Position numbers and translations under genes: made by a program
Notes under the pieces: generated by a model
Databases searched by the model: none
Told to the model about the DNA's origin: nothing
What the model saw: the letters and a program-made list of their open reading frames with translations, nothing else
Part shown: positions 55,954-64,000 of the stretch, one piece after another
How positions within the stretch are numbered: the stretch's first letter is position 1
Layout: every line of letters begins with the position of its first letter
Source of the DNA: Perlucidibaca aquatica
GTDB taxonomy: Bacteria; Pseudomonadota; Gammaproteobacteria; Pseudomonadales; Moraxellaceae
Direction: 5' to 3'
DNA length: 64,000 nt
NCBI RefSeq assembly: GCF_001676655.1
Contig: NZ_LZDB01000002.1
Location: 1,426,001-1,490,000, forward strand

Positions 55954-57732
55954 TTAGAAGCTGGAGGCTTCCAAGGCCATCATCATGTCTGAGCCGGCCT
56001 TCAATGCACTCACACGCGCCTTCAACTCGGGCAGTAAGCGTGCAAAGAAGAAACGGGCCACGACTAATTTGTCGGCATAGAACGCACCCTGCTGCTTCCC
56101 AGCGGCCTGCGCCATGAGCAGCCACATGTGGGCATAGCAGAGCAATCCAAAGGCATGAAGGAAGTCCACCGACGCACCACTGATTTCATTGGGCTGCGTA
56201 CGTGCAACCGAGAGAATCCATTCGGCTGCCGAGGCAATGTCATTGGCCGCTTCAGCCGTAGCTTGGGCAAACCCTGTCAGCGCCGCATCCTGCTCAGTCG
56301 CCGCGACCAACGCACGAACTTCCGCTAAGTAGGTGTTGATGAACGCACCGTGGTTGCTCACCAGCTTCCGACCCACCAGATCCAGCGCTTGAATACCGTT
56401 TGCGCCTTCATAGATTTGTGCAATGCGGGTATCACGAACTAACTGCTCCATGCCCCACTCACGCACATAGCCATGACCGCCAAAGACTTGTTGCGCTTCA
56501 ACACAGGCATCAAAGGCTTTATCGGTGAGGAAGGCCTTAGCCACGGGCGTCATGAGCGCGACGATATTGGCAGCAGCCGCTTTCTCATCGTCGTCGGTGC
56601 TGTATTTGGCGAGATCGAGATACTTCGACACATACATGGCAAAGCAACGACCGGCCTCATTGTGGGCACGTACTTTTAACAGCATACGACGCACATCGGC
56701 GTGTACCAGGATGCTGTCGGCGGCTTTTTCCGGTTGCTTAGCGCCGGTTGCAGAACGGCCTTGAATACGGTCTTTCGCGTAAGCCGCCGCATTCTGATAC
56801 GCCACTTCGGAGGCACCAATGCCCTGCAAGCCCATCGACAGGCGCTCGTAGTTCATCATCACGAACATGGCAGCGAGGCCTTTGTTCACTTCGCCAACCA
56901 GCCAGCCTTTTGCGCCATCAAAATTCATCACGCAAGTAGCCGAGGCTTTGATGCCCATTTTATGTTCGATATTACCGGCAGATACCGCATTGCGTGCGCC
57001 TACCGAGCCATCGTCATTCACCAAGAACTTGGGCACCAAGAACAACGAGATGCCTTTCGAGCCGGCGGGAGCGTCGGGCAGTTTGGCCAGCACCAAATGA
57101 ATGATGTTCGACGTGAGGTCATGCTCACCGCCGGTGATGAAAATTTTCGTGCCCGAAATTTCGTAGGAACCGTCGGCCTGAGGAATGGCTTTAGTCTTGA
57201 TAATGCCTAAGTCGGTACCGGCGTGTGGCTCGGTTAAACACATGGTGCCAGACCACTCGCCCGAATAAATCTTGGGCAGATAGCGCTCATTAAGCTCATC
57301 ACCGGCATGCTGCGACATCGATAACGCCGCACCAATGCCCAGCAAGGGATACAGAGCAAACGACGGGTTAGCACCAAAGAGAATTTCTTCGGTCATGACC
57401 GTGACCATTTTAGGCATGCCCTGACCGCCCCAGCGCGGGTCGGCACCCAAGCCTATCCAGCCGCCTTCGCCATACTGCTTGAAGGCATCTTTGAAGCCGG
57501 CGGGCGTGGTCACGACGCCATTGTTAAACGTTGCACCCTCTTCATCGCCACTGCGATTCAGCGGAAAAACTACGTTCTCGTTGAACTTGGCCGCTTCTTC
57601 CAAAATCGCGTCTACGGTGTCGCGATCCACTTGTTCCGCCAGTGCAGGCAAGCGCGCCCACAGCTCGCTAGCCTGAAAAACCTCGTCGAGGATAAAGCGC
57701 ATGTCGCGCAGCGGAGCCTTGAAAACTGGCAT
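55954..57732 (-). CDS. Acyl-CoA dehydrogenase, DmdC-like family
   Basis: The 592-residue flavoenzyme has the extended form of the family with N- and C-terminal extra domains: MPVFKAPLRDMRFILDEVF, NVVFPLNRSGDEEG, the FAD region MCLTEPHAGTDLGIIKTKA, SGTKIFITGGEHDL, HKMGIKASATCVMNFDGA, and the catalytic-base region QVFGGHGYVREWGMEQLVRDTRIAQIYEGANGIQALDLVGRK. It oxidises acyl-CoA to enoyl-CoA; related enzymes act on fatty acyl-CoA or methylmercaptopropionyl-CoA. AGAGGG precedes the start. It is a close paralogue of the next gene, 119 bp upstream, so they probably arose by duplication. Confidence 0.93.
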   Translation of the reverse strand: MPVFKAPLRDMRFILDEVFQASELWARLPALAEQVDRDTVDAILEEAAKFNENVVFPLNRSGDEEGATFNNGVVTTPAGFKDAFKQYGEGGWIGLGADPRWGGQGMPKMVTVMTEEILFGANPSFALYPLLGIGAALSMSQHAGDELNERYLPKIYSGEWSGTMCLTEPHAGTDLGIIKTKAIPQADGSYEISGTKIFITGGEHDLTSNIIHLVLAKLPDAPAGSKGISLFLVPKFLVNDDGSVGARNAVSAGNIEHKMGIKASATCVMNFDGAKGWLVGEVNKGLAAMFVMMNYERLSMGLQGIGASEVAYQNAAAYAKDRIQGRSATGAKQPEKAADSILVHADVRRMLLKVRAHNEAGRCFAMYVSKYLDLAKYSTDDDEKAAAANIVALMTPVAKAFLTDKAFDACVEAQQVFGGHGYVREWGMEQLVRDTRIAQIYEGANGIQALDLVGRKLVSNHGAFINTYLAEVRALVAATEQDAALTGFAQATAEAANDIASAAEWILSVARTQPNEISGASVDFLHAFGLLCYAHMWLLMAQAAGKQQGAFYADKLVVARFFFARLLPELKARVSALKAGSDMMMALEASSF

Positions 57733-57800
57733 AGTAAATCCCTCTCAGCTAAGGCGCCTGACTCAGCCAGCGCGCCGCAATTTAATCTGAAGTGAACAGA

Positions 57801-57825
57801 CAGAAGCCCGCGAATGCGGGCCTCT
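57801..57825 (-). repeat. Hairpin between the two acyl-CoA dehydrogenase genes
   Basis: CAGAAGCCCGC-GAAT-GCGGGCCTCTG forms an 11-bp stem with one mismatch. There is no T-run, so full termination is unlikely; it may attenuate expression or stabilise the upstream mRNA. Confidence 0.5.
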
Positions 57826-57851
57826 GTGTACCACGAGTGCTAAATCCGACC

Positions 57852-59639
57852 TTAGAAAGCGAAGGCTTCGGCGTCCAACTGCATGAGCACATCAACGCCG
57901 CCGTCGATGATATCGGCGTGCGACTGGGTGCGCGGCAGGATCTTCTTGAAGTAGAACTGCGCGGTCTTGATCTTGGCTTCGTAGAAGGCCTTGTCGCCTT
58001 CACCCGCTGCGATCTTGTCCTGTGCAACCTTGGCCATCCAGGCCCAGAGGTAACCCAGCACCACATAGCCCGAGTACATCATGTAATCGGTAGCAGCTGC
58101 ACCGGCTTCATTCGGGTTAGTCATGGCCTTCATGCCGATCTTCATGGTCAGATCGCCCCACTCTTTATTGACCTTGGCAAGTGGGCCAGTGAACTCGGCC
58201 ATCGCAGCATTGCCCGCTTCTGCTTCGCAGAGCTTGTGCACGAGCTTGGTGAAGTTGCGCAGCATAGCGCCCTGAGTCTGCAACACTTTACGGCCGAGCA
58301 AGTCCAGCGCTTGGATTTGGGTGGTGCCTTCGTACAGCAACGCGATACGCGTATCACGAACGATCTGCTCCATGCCCCACTCGCGGATAAAGCCGTGGCC
58401 GCCATAGATCTGAACGCCGTGGTTAGCCGCTTCGTAACCGGTTTCGGTCAGGAAGGCTTTGGCGATTGGTGTCAAGAAGGACAGCAGTTCATCCGCCTTT
58501 TTCTTGGCTTCATCATCCGACGAACCCTGAAGTACGTCAGTTTGAGTGGACAGCCAGTAGCAGAGCAGACGACCGCCTTCAGCAAAGGCTTTCTGAGTCA
58601 GCAACATTTGACGCACGGCGGGATGCACGATGATCGGGTCCGCTTCCTTTTCAGGGTTGGCTGGGCCAGTCAATGCACGCATGGCCAGGCGATCACGCGC
58701 ATATTCCAGTGCGCCCTGGAAAGAGCCTTCAGCCGCAGCCAGACCCTGAACGGCAGTACCGATACGCGCGGTATTCATGAAGGTGAACATGCAGTTCAGA
58801 CCACGGTTTGGTGGGCCGATCAGGAAGCCGATAGCACCGTCAAAGTTCATCACGCAGGTTGCGGAAGCCTTGATGCCCATCTTGTGTTCAATAGAACCGC
58901 AAGCCACGCCATTGCGCTCGCCGCTCGGCATGAACTTCGGCACGATGAACAGCGAAATGCCCTTGGTGCCCTTAGGGGCATCTGGCAGGCGCGCCAGCAC
59001 GATGTGAACGATGTTATTGGCGAGGTCGTGCTCACCGGCGGAAATGAAAATCTTGTTGCCGGTGATGGCATAGGAACCATCCGCGAGTGGCTCAGCTTTG
59101 GTGCGAATCAGGCCGAGGTCGGAACCGGCGTGCGATTCGGTCAGGCACATGGTGCCGGTCCATTCGCCGCTGATCAGCTTGGTCAGATAGACCTCTTTCT
59201 GTTCCGGCGTGCCATGCGCTTCAACGGTATTAATCGCGCCGTGCGACAGACCGGGGTACATGCCAAAGGACCAGTTTGCGGTGCCCATCATTTCGCTTAA
59301 GGCAACACCGACAGTCGGTGGCAGGCCTTGGCCGCCGTGCTCAACTTCAGCCGACAAAGAACCAAAGCCGAGCTCAACGTACTTGGCATACGCTTCTTTA
59401 AAGCCCTTAGGCGTGGTCACAACACCGTTGTCAAAATGGCAACCTTCTTCGTCGCCAGAACGATTGATCGGGGCCAGCTCGCCTTCACAAAACTGAGCTG
59501 CGGCTTCCACAACGCTGTCGATCAGCTCGCGATTCGTGTCGGCAAACTTAGGCAGGCCGGCGTAGAAATTTTCCAAACCCAGCACGTCGTGCATAACAAA
59601 CTGCATGTCACGCTGCGGAGCTTTATATTGAAATGCCAT
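57852..59639 (-). CDS. Acyl-CoA dehydrogenase, DmdC-like family (second copy)
   Basis: The 595-residue paralogue begins MAFQYKAPQRDMQFVMHDVLGLENFYAGLPKF and shares every landmark with its neighbour: PINRSGDEEGCHF, MCLTESHAGSDLGLIRTKAEPL, GNKIFISAGEHDL, HKMGIKASATCVMNFDGAIG and QIYGGHGFIREWGMEQIVRDTRIALLYEGTTQIQALDLLGRK, with the catalytic base region intact. The pair is typical of proteobacteria with broad fatty-acid or branched-acid use. It is first in the dehydrogenase transcript; TGAGG lies 9 nt before its start. The 236-bp region upstream holds no gene and should contain its promoter. Confidence 0.93.
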   Translation of the reverse strand: MAFQYKAPQRDMQFVMHDVLGLENFYAGLPKFADTNRELIDSVVEAAAQFCEGELAPINRSGDEEGCHFDNGVVTTPKGFKEAYAKYVELGFGSLSAEVEHGGQGLPPTVGVALSEMMGTANWSFGMYPGLSHGAINTVEAHGTPEQKEVYLTKLISGEWTGTMCLTESHAGSDLGLIRTKAEPLADGSYAITGNKIFISAGEHDLANNIVHIVLARLPDAPKGTKGISLFIVPKFMPSGERNGVACGSIEHKMGIKASATCVMNFDGAIGFLIGPPNRGLNCMFTFMNTARIGTAVQGLAAAEGSFQGALEYARDRLAMRALTGPANPEKEADPIIVHPAVRQMLLTQKAFAEGGRLLCYWLSTQTDVLQGSSDDEAKKKADELLSFLTPIAKAFLTETGYEAANHGVQIYGGHGFIREWGMEQIVRDTRIALLYEGTTQIQALDLLGRKVLQTQGAMLRNFTKLVHKLCEAEAGNAAMAEFTGPLAKVNKEWGDLTMKIGMKAMTNPNEAGAAATDYMMYSGYVVLGYLWAWMAKVAQDKIAAGEGDKAFYEAKIKTAQFYFKKILPRTQSHADIIDGGVDVLMQLDAEAFAF

Positions 59640-59875
59640 GTTGAGTAACCTCAGTAATGAATGGGCAATGCCCGCTAACTAATCTGGCGAAGTGAGCCAC
59701 CGCGAGAAAACAGACCCGACTCGGCTTCGACAAGGTACTGAAGTGTAGTGAATAAAAGGTAGTCAACCCAGCCCATTGTGTGACTGATGGTTCACGACTT
59801 ACAACCCTTGCCACTACTCGCTTCAGACTGCATTTTTCGCTGATCGATGACACACCGCACTAGGACAAATACTGC
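59640..59875 (-). promoter_or_regulatory. Non-coding gap: acyl-CoA dehydrogenase promoter and bio operon end
   Basis: This 236-bp stretch holds no gene. On the minus strand TTGACT near 59757-59762 resembles a -35, but no -10 sits at suitable spacing. I see no clear hairpin terminator after bioD here. Confidence 0.25.
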
Positions 59876-60571
59876 TCAGCTTAAAGTCGGCAACGAGAGT
59901 GCCGTTAAGTTCAGTGTCTGCGCCCGATCAGACGGGGTAGCTGCAGGCTGCCAAGGCACAATGCCGAGACAGGGTGCGGGCAACAGGCTGTTTAAAGTCG
60001 CTAGGTTATCGGCCGCGTGAGGCCAGTCTGCTGCGAGATGATTACCCACCCAACCTGCCAGCTTAAGGCCATCACGTAAAATCGCTTCCGCTGTCAGAAT
60101 AGCGGCATTCAAGCACCCAAGGCGCAGGCCCACCACTAAGATCACCGGCAAGTTGAGCTCTTTTGCCACGCTCGACAATAACTCGCGATCATTAATCGGC
60201 ACGCGCCATCCGCCCGCACCTTCCACCAGCGTGAGCTGAGCGCGACGACTCAAGCTACCTCGCACATACCCGGTGAGCTGGGCGGCCGTGATGCGACGAT
60301 TCGCCAGGCGCGCGGCAATATGCGGCGAGCAGGCCTCTGGCAAGGCCACCGGATTGACCTCATCGTAAATCAACTTGGGGGACGTGCTGGCAGCCAGCAG
60401 CGCAAGGGCGTCGGAATTACGCAACCCGTCTGCGGTCATCTCACAGCCTGCTGCAATAGGCTTCAGGCCAAGGGTGCTATAGCCCTGCGCGGATGCGGCA
60501 TGAAGCATGGCCACCGCCACGGTGGTTTTACCCACATCGGTATCGGTGCCAGTGACAAAAAACGCGGGCAT
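59876..60571 (-). CDS. bioD: Dethiobiotin synthetase
   Basis: The 231-residue P-loop enzyme opens FFVTGTDTDVGKTTVAVAML (Walker A about residues 8-20), has GLKPIAAGCE, and VEGAGGWRVPINDRE with the Mg-binding Glu. It closes the ureido ring of dethiobiotin using CO2 and ATP. It is the last gene of the operon, 33 bp after bioC. Confidence 0.95.
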   Translation of the reverse strand: MPAFFVTGTDTDVGKTTVAVAMLHAASAQGYSTLGLKPIAAGCEMTADGLRNSDALALLAASTSPKLIYDEVNPVALPEACSPHIAARLANRRITAAQLTGYVRGSLSRRAQLTLVEGAGGWRVPINDRELLSSVAKELNLPVILVVGLRLGCLNAAILTAEAILRDGLKLAGWVGNHLAADWPHAADNLATLNSLLPAPCLGIVPWQPAATPSDRAQTLNLTALSLPTLS

Positions 60572-60604
60572 ATTGCCTCCTAACTGAACGCGCTGGGTTT
60601 AGCG

Positions 60605-61384
60605 CTAGGCCTGTAAATGAATACGCCACACTTCATAGCGCAACGGGATGCCTCGCGATTCTCGTGCGGCCTCCAATCGCTGCTGCAACTGCTGCAAGGC
60701 TTGCCGAGGTGACACGCTTGCACGGACGGTCGTGGGCCGCTGAGCCGTTACGCCTAACTCCCTGAGCGTGCTCAGCCAAGCGGACGGTGAATCATGAAAC
60801 TCCTCATAGGTCTCAATCTCTGCCTGCCGCAAGGTCCACGGCGAGACCTGCAATGCTCGTTGCCAATCCGCCAGTGGCAACAGGGACGCTCCCGCTCCAC
60901 TGGCAGCCCCGCGTGCCGACAAACTGCCCGCCACGGGAATCACGCAAAAGGCGTGGCCACCCGGCGCACACACCCGATGCAGTTCATTCAGTGCTTGTGA
61001 GGGGTCATCACACCAGTGCAAGGCAAAGTTGCTCAGCAGGATATCCATAGACGACGACGCAAAGGGCAAAGCTGCCGCGTCCGCGCAGACCTTGAAGACC
61101 GACGCATGAGGTGCCGATTTTACGCTGTGTAACATGCCCTCACTGAGATCCAAGGCATACATCGTGGCCAAGTCCAAACCCGCTTGTTGGTGCAATTGCT
61201 GAATCAACCAGCCCGTGCCACAGCCCACATCCAAAATACGTAGCGATGGCGATGCCGCGTGCAGGTGCGGCAGCGCCGATAACAACAGGCGCTGGGCGCT
61301 TTGCTGCTGCAGTTGCGCGAGGTCGTCATAGCGCGAGGCAGCGCGGTCAAATCGACGCCTTAACAGCTGCTGCCAGGCAGTCAT
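60605..61384 (-). CDS. bioC: Malonyl-ACP O-methyltransferase
   Basis: The 259-residue class I SAM methyltransferase starts near RRRFDRAASRYDDLAQLQQQSAQRLL, the BioC N-terminal signature, followed by ILDVGCGTGWLIQQL (SAM motif I) and DILLSNFALHWCDDP. It methylates malonyl-ACP to start pimelate assembly by the fatty-acid synthase. It lies between bioH and bioD. Confidence 0.94.
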   Translation of the reverse strand: MTAWQQLLRRRFDRAASRYDDLAQLQQQSAQRLLLSALPHLHAASPSLRILDVGCGTGWLIQQLHQQAGLDLATMYALDLSEGMLHSVKSAPHASVFKVCADAAALPFASSSMDILLSNFALHWCDDPSQALNELHRVCAPGGHAFCVIPVAGSLSARGAASGAGASLLPLADWQRALQVSPWTLRQAEIETYEEFHDSPSAWLSTLRELGVTAQRPTTVRASVSPRQALQQLQQRLEAARESRGIPLRYEVWRIHLQA

Positions 61385-61411
61385 ATCAACACCCTTGCAT
61401 CGCTCATCCGA

Positions 61412-62227
61412 CTAGCCAAGCTGCGCCACCAAAAACGGCATGGCATGCGCTAAGAAGGCGTCAGGCTCCGCTAAAAAGGGCACGTGGCCGCTCTGCGCCA
61501 ATACGCAAATGGCCGTCGGCTCCAGCGCAGGCTTCAGCTCTGCCAACGCCTGCGCCAGCGCTGCCGGCACCAGCACATCGTTTGCGCCCAGCAGCGCCAT
61601 CACGGGTTGCGTTAATCGACGGAAGTCATCGCGCACATCCAACTCGGACAGCAGACGCAAGCCGCCGCGCAAGGCTTGAGGGGCGGGTAAACCCTGCAAA
61701 TACACAATCTCTTGCAGAAAGCGGATGTCCTCTTTCATGCGCTGAGAGCCCCGGCATTGCAACGACAAAAAGCGAATCAGGGTGCCTTCTGGGTCTTCAT
61801 CATAAAAGTCACGGAATTGCTGAAACTGCGACGCGGCCATCGCCGCCGTCCAGCCTTCGCGCTGCACAAAGCTGGGGTTGGTCGCCACCAATAACAGCGC
61901 CTTGACCCGCTGTGGATGGCGAGCGGCAATGGCTGTGGCAATCTCGCCGCCCAGCGACCAGCCCATCCACACGGCAGAAGCCGGCGCAACCGCCAGCACC
62001 AGCGACATCACATAGTCCAGATCGTAATCGCCTCGGGGTAACGGGCTGCGGCCCATCCCCGGCAGATCAATGACGGTGACTTGATAATGCGCGAGCAGAG
62101 CCGGCACGATGGGGTCCCAGACGACCGAGTGCAGGCCCCAGCCATGGAGTAGCACCAAGTCCGGAGCCGCTGCACCCGCAGGGCCGGTGCAGGCATAGGT
62201 GTCGTGGTAAAGCACTAACGCCGTCAT
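61412..62227 (-). CDS. bioH: Pimeloyl-ACP methyl ester esterase BioH
   Basis: The 271-residue alpha/beta hydrolase has LLHGWGLHSVVWDPIVPAL near the N-terminus, the nucleophile elbow GWSLGGEIA, the acid in GANDVLVP and the His in AQSGHVPFLAEP. It frees pimeloyl-ACP from its methyl ester, ending the BioC-initiated cycle. It is translation-coupled to bioF (ATGA overlap), supporting BioH over a generic esterase. Confidence 0.92.
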   Translation of the reverse strand: MTALVLYHDTYACTGPAGAAAPDLVLLHGWGLHSVVWDPIVPALLAHYQVTVIDLPGMGRSPLPRGDYDLDYVMSLVLAVAPASAVWMGWSLGGEIATAIAARHPQRVKALLLVATNPSFVQREGWTAAMAASQFQQFRDFYDEDPEGTLIRFLSLQCRGSQRMKEDIRFLQEIVYLQGLPAPQALRGGLRLLSELDVRDDFRRLTQPVMALLGANDVLVPAALAQALAELKPALEPTAICVLAQSGHVPFLAEPDAFLAHAMPFLVAQLG

Positions 62228-63462
62228 GTAGTCATCTCGGTTGCAAATTCGGGGGCCAGCTCAGCCATGGCTAAGAGCAGCGAGGCCAGCGCGGCATCGT
62301 CATGACTGGCCGATAACGTTAGGCGTAAGCGCGCCGTGCCAGCGGGAACCGTGGGCGGGCGAATGGCGCCCACCCAGAAGCCGCGCTCGACTAGCGCTGC
62401 ACTCAAGGCCAAAGCGCGCTCAGACGAGCCCATGTGAATCGGTTGTATGGGCGTGGCACTGTCCATCAAGGTCCAGCCTTGAGCCTGAAGCCCAGATCGC
62501 AGTTTGGCCGTTAGCGTCTGCAGACGCTCGCGGCGCCAATCATCCGCACGCAATATGCGCAGCGCATGGCGCGTGGTTTCCGCCAGAGCCGCAGGCAGCG
62601 CCGTGGTGTAGATCGCCGTACGCGTGGTCTGCTGCAACACATCCATCAGTAACTTAGGGCCAGCGGCAAAAGCGCCATAAACCCCAAAGGCCTTGCCTAA
62701 GGTGCCAATGCGCAGCGGGACAGCATTGGCCGGCAATCCCAGATGATCGATGCTGCCGCGTCCTTGCGCACCGAGCACGCCGAATGCATGTGCCTCATCG
62801 AGCATGAGCAGGGCATCGTGCTGCTGGGCGCAGTGCACCAGCTCGGCCAGCGGTGCGAGATCGCCGTCCATGCTGAACACGCCATCACTCACAATCAGTC
62901 GTCGCCGAGCGGGGTTATCGCGGAGTCGTCGCTGCAGATCCGCAACATCACCGTGAACATAACGCTGATGATGAGCACTGCTAGCGAGGCCACCATCCAG
63001 CAACGAGGCGTGATTTAAGCGATCCTGAAAAATGGCATCGCCCTTACCGGCGAGTGCTTGCAGCACACCAACATTAGCCAGATAGCCATTCCCAAAGAGC
63101 AGCACCGACTCCACGCCAAGCCAGTCGGCCAGCTCTTCCGCCAGTGCCTCATGGGCTTGGTGATGCCCACAGACCAGCCCTGCCGCACCTGCCCCCACGC
63201 CCAGCGTGCGAGCGGCATGAGCCAAGGTCTCAGCCAGTGCCGGCTCATTGGCCAGGCCAAGGTAATCATTGCTGCAGAAGTTGTGCAGCCAACGCCCCTC
63301 GACTTGAACTAACGGCCCTTGCGGCGACTGCAAGGGCCGTTTCACGCGCAACAAATGCTGCTCGCGGCGTGCCGTCAGCGTGTCCTGCAGCCAACCTTGC
63401 CAGTTCGGTGAAAGCCCTTGTGTCACTCGCGGCTCAAACGCGAACAGCGTCGGCCATGGCAT
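62224..63462 (-). CDS. bioF: 8-amino-7-oxononanoate synthase
   Basis: The PLP alpha-oxoamine synthase has [34 protein letters not shown]-like segments, [29 protein letters not shown], and the Schiff-base Lys in [13 protein letters not shown]. It joins pimeloyl-ACP and L-alanine. The ATG at 63462 (GAG 5 nt upstream) overlaps the end of bioB by 29 bp and gives 412 residues; a GTG at 63429, just past the bioB stop, is an alternative nearer the usual N-terminus. Confidence 0.93.
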   Translation of the reverse strand: MPWPTLFAFEPRVTQGLSPNWQGWLQDTLTARREQHLLRVKRPLQSPQGPLVQVEGRWLHNFCSNDYLGLANEPALAETLAHAARTLGVGAGAAGLVCGHHQAHEALAEELADWLGVESVLLFGNGYLANVGVLQALAGKGDAIFQDRLNHASLLDGGLASSAHHQRYVHGDVADLQRRLRDNPARRRLIVSDGVFSMDGDLAPLAELVHCAQQHDALLMLDEAHAFGVLGAQGRGSIDHLGLPANAVPLRIGTLGKAFGVYGAFAAGPKLLMDVLQQTTRTAIYTTALPAALAETTRHALRILRADDWRRERLQTLTAKLRSGLQAQGWTLMDSATPIQPIHMGSSERALALSAALVERGFWVGAIRPPTVPAGTARLRLTLSASHDDAALASLLLAMAELAPEFATEMTT

Positions 63463-64000
63463 CTCGCCACAGCGGCTGGGCAACCGGCTTCACGCTAGGC
63501 ATTTGGGCGGGCTGCGTGATGGCCTCTTCTACTTTGGGCGTGAGCCCCAAGCGCTGAAACAATTTGCGATCCGCCTCTGCTTCCGGGTTAGCCGTGGTCA
63601 GCAGTTTCTCACCGTAGAAAATGGAGTTGGCACCCGCCAAGAAACAAAGCGCCTGCTGCGATTCCGGCATGTTTTCGCGACCTGCCGATAAGCGCACCAT
63701 GCTCTTCGGCATGAGAATGCGCGCCACGGCAATAGTGCGCACAAACTCGAAAGGATCCAGATCGTCTACATCCCCTAATGGCGTGCCGGCAATTTTCACC
63801 AACTGATTAATGGGCACCGAGTCCGGGTGCGCTGGCAAGGTGGCCAGCTGTGTGAGCAGCCCCACACGATCCTCACGGCTCTCGCCCAGCCCCACGATGC
63901 CGCCGGCACACACCTTCATGCCCGCATCGCGCACATGCGCCAGGGTATCGAGGCGATCTTGGTAGCTACGTGTGGTGATGATTTGGTTGTAATGCTCAGG
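63434..64000 (-). CDS. bioB: Biotin synthase, 5' truncated by the window edge
   Basis: The frame stays open to base 64000, so the N-terminal part with the Fe-S CxxxCxxC motif lies outside. The visible 188 residues match Bio[84 protein letters not shown] and [21 protein letters not shown]. It inserts sulfur into dethiobiotin using SAM radicals. Order bioB-F-H-C-D marks a single minus-strand operon. Confidence 0.95.
   Translation of the reverse strand, partial: PEHYNQIITTRSYQDRLDTLAHVRDAGMKVCAGGIVGLGESREDRVGLLTQLATLPAHPDSVPINQLVKIAGTPLGDVDDLDPFEFVRTIAVARILMPKSMVRLSAGRENMPESQQALCFLAGANSIFYGEKLLTTANPEAEADRKLFQRLGLTPKVEEAITQPAQMPSVKPVAQPLWRDAMADAVRV

Noticed and set aside
57792-59300. A 502-codon open frame antisense to the second acyl-CoA dehydrogenase
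   Set aside because: It is the complement of a highly conserved enzyme gene; composition is His/Gln/Arg-rich as expected from mirrored codons and no motif is seen.

Overview
The window is chromosomal DNA from a gammaproteobacterium, most likely of the order Pseudomonadales. The gene order murA-ibaG-mlaBCDEF / kdsD-kdsC-lptC-lptA-lptB-rpoN-hpf-rapZ-npr and yhdP-rng-maf-mreDCB / gatCAB is the one I recall from Pseudomonas aeruginosa, including the algW-type protease beside hisC-hisD-hisG. Some expected neighbours are absent (ptsN, tldD/pmbA), and large unrelated genes are present, so it is probably not Pseudomonas itself; a Moraxellaceae relative is possible but unproven. Coding density is high. 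I see no tRNA, rRNA, CRISPR array, insertion sequence or phage.

Layout. 1-4.7 kb: the 3' part of an AmpG-type permease, a FadL porin, a medium/long-chain acyl-CoA ligase and a small RlpA-like protein. 4.8-11.5 kb (minus): an envelope module of a DUF1302 outer-membrane protein, a DUF1329 protein, a YCF48-like propeller and an RND/MMPL exporter. 11.7-14.4 kb: a cobalamin riboswitch, btuB and a PduO-type adenosyltransferase. 14.4-18.8 kb: an NlpC/P60 hydrolase, an unknown protein, pdxH, a NIF3-family protein and a DegS/AlgW protease. 18.8-26.6 kb (minus): mlaFEDCB-ibaG-murA-hisG-hisD-hisC. 26.7-34 kb (plus): KDO and LPS transport genes, rpoN, hpf, rapZ, npr and darP. 34-43.2 kb (minus): a nitrilase-family amidase, yhdP, rng, maf, mreD, mreC and mreB. 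43.4-46.6 kb: gatCAB. 46.6-55.8 kb: a small lipoprotein convergent with an 8.4-kb gene for a giant lipoprotein. 55.9-59.6 kb: two tandem acyl-CoA dehydrogenases. 59.9-64 kb (minus): the biotin operon bioB-F-H-C-D, with bioB cut by the window edge.

Much of the window concerns the envelope and lipids: asymmetric lipid maintenance (Mla, YhdP), LPS synthesis and export (Kds, Lpt), cell shape (Mre), fatty-acid uptake and activation (FadL, ligase) and beta-oxidation (two dehydrogenases).

The most unusual object is the giant lipoprotein of about 2808 residues. It joins three Calx-beta repeats, a neutral-ceramidase-like module with conserved putative zinc ligands, an alpha/beta-hydrolase module with a GNSQG nucleophile elbow, and an unassigned C-terminal region of about 800 residues. 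It lies directly downstream of the two acyl-CoA dehydrogenase genes, which suggests, but does not show, a surface lipid-degrading role. The DUF1302/DUF1329/YCF48/RND module beside FadL and the acyl-CoA ligase is the second candidate for poorly described biology.
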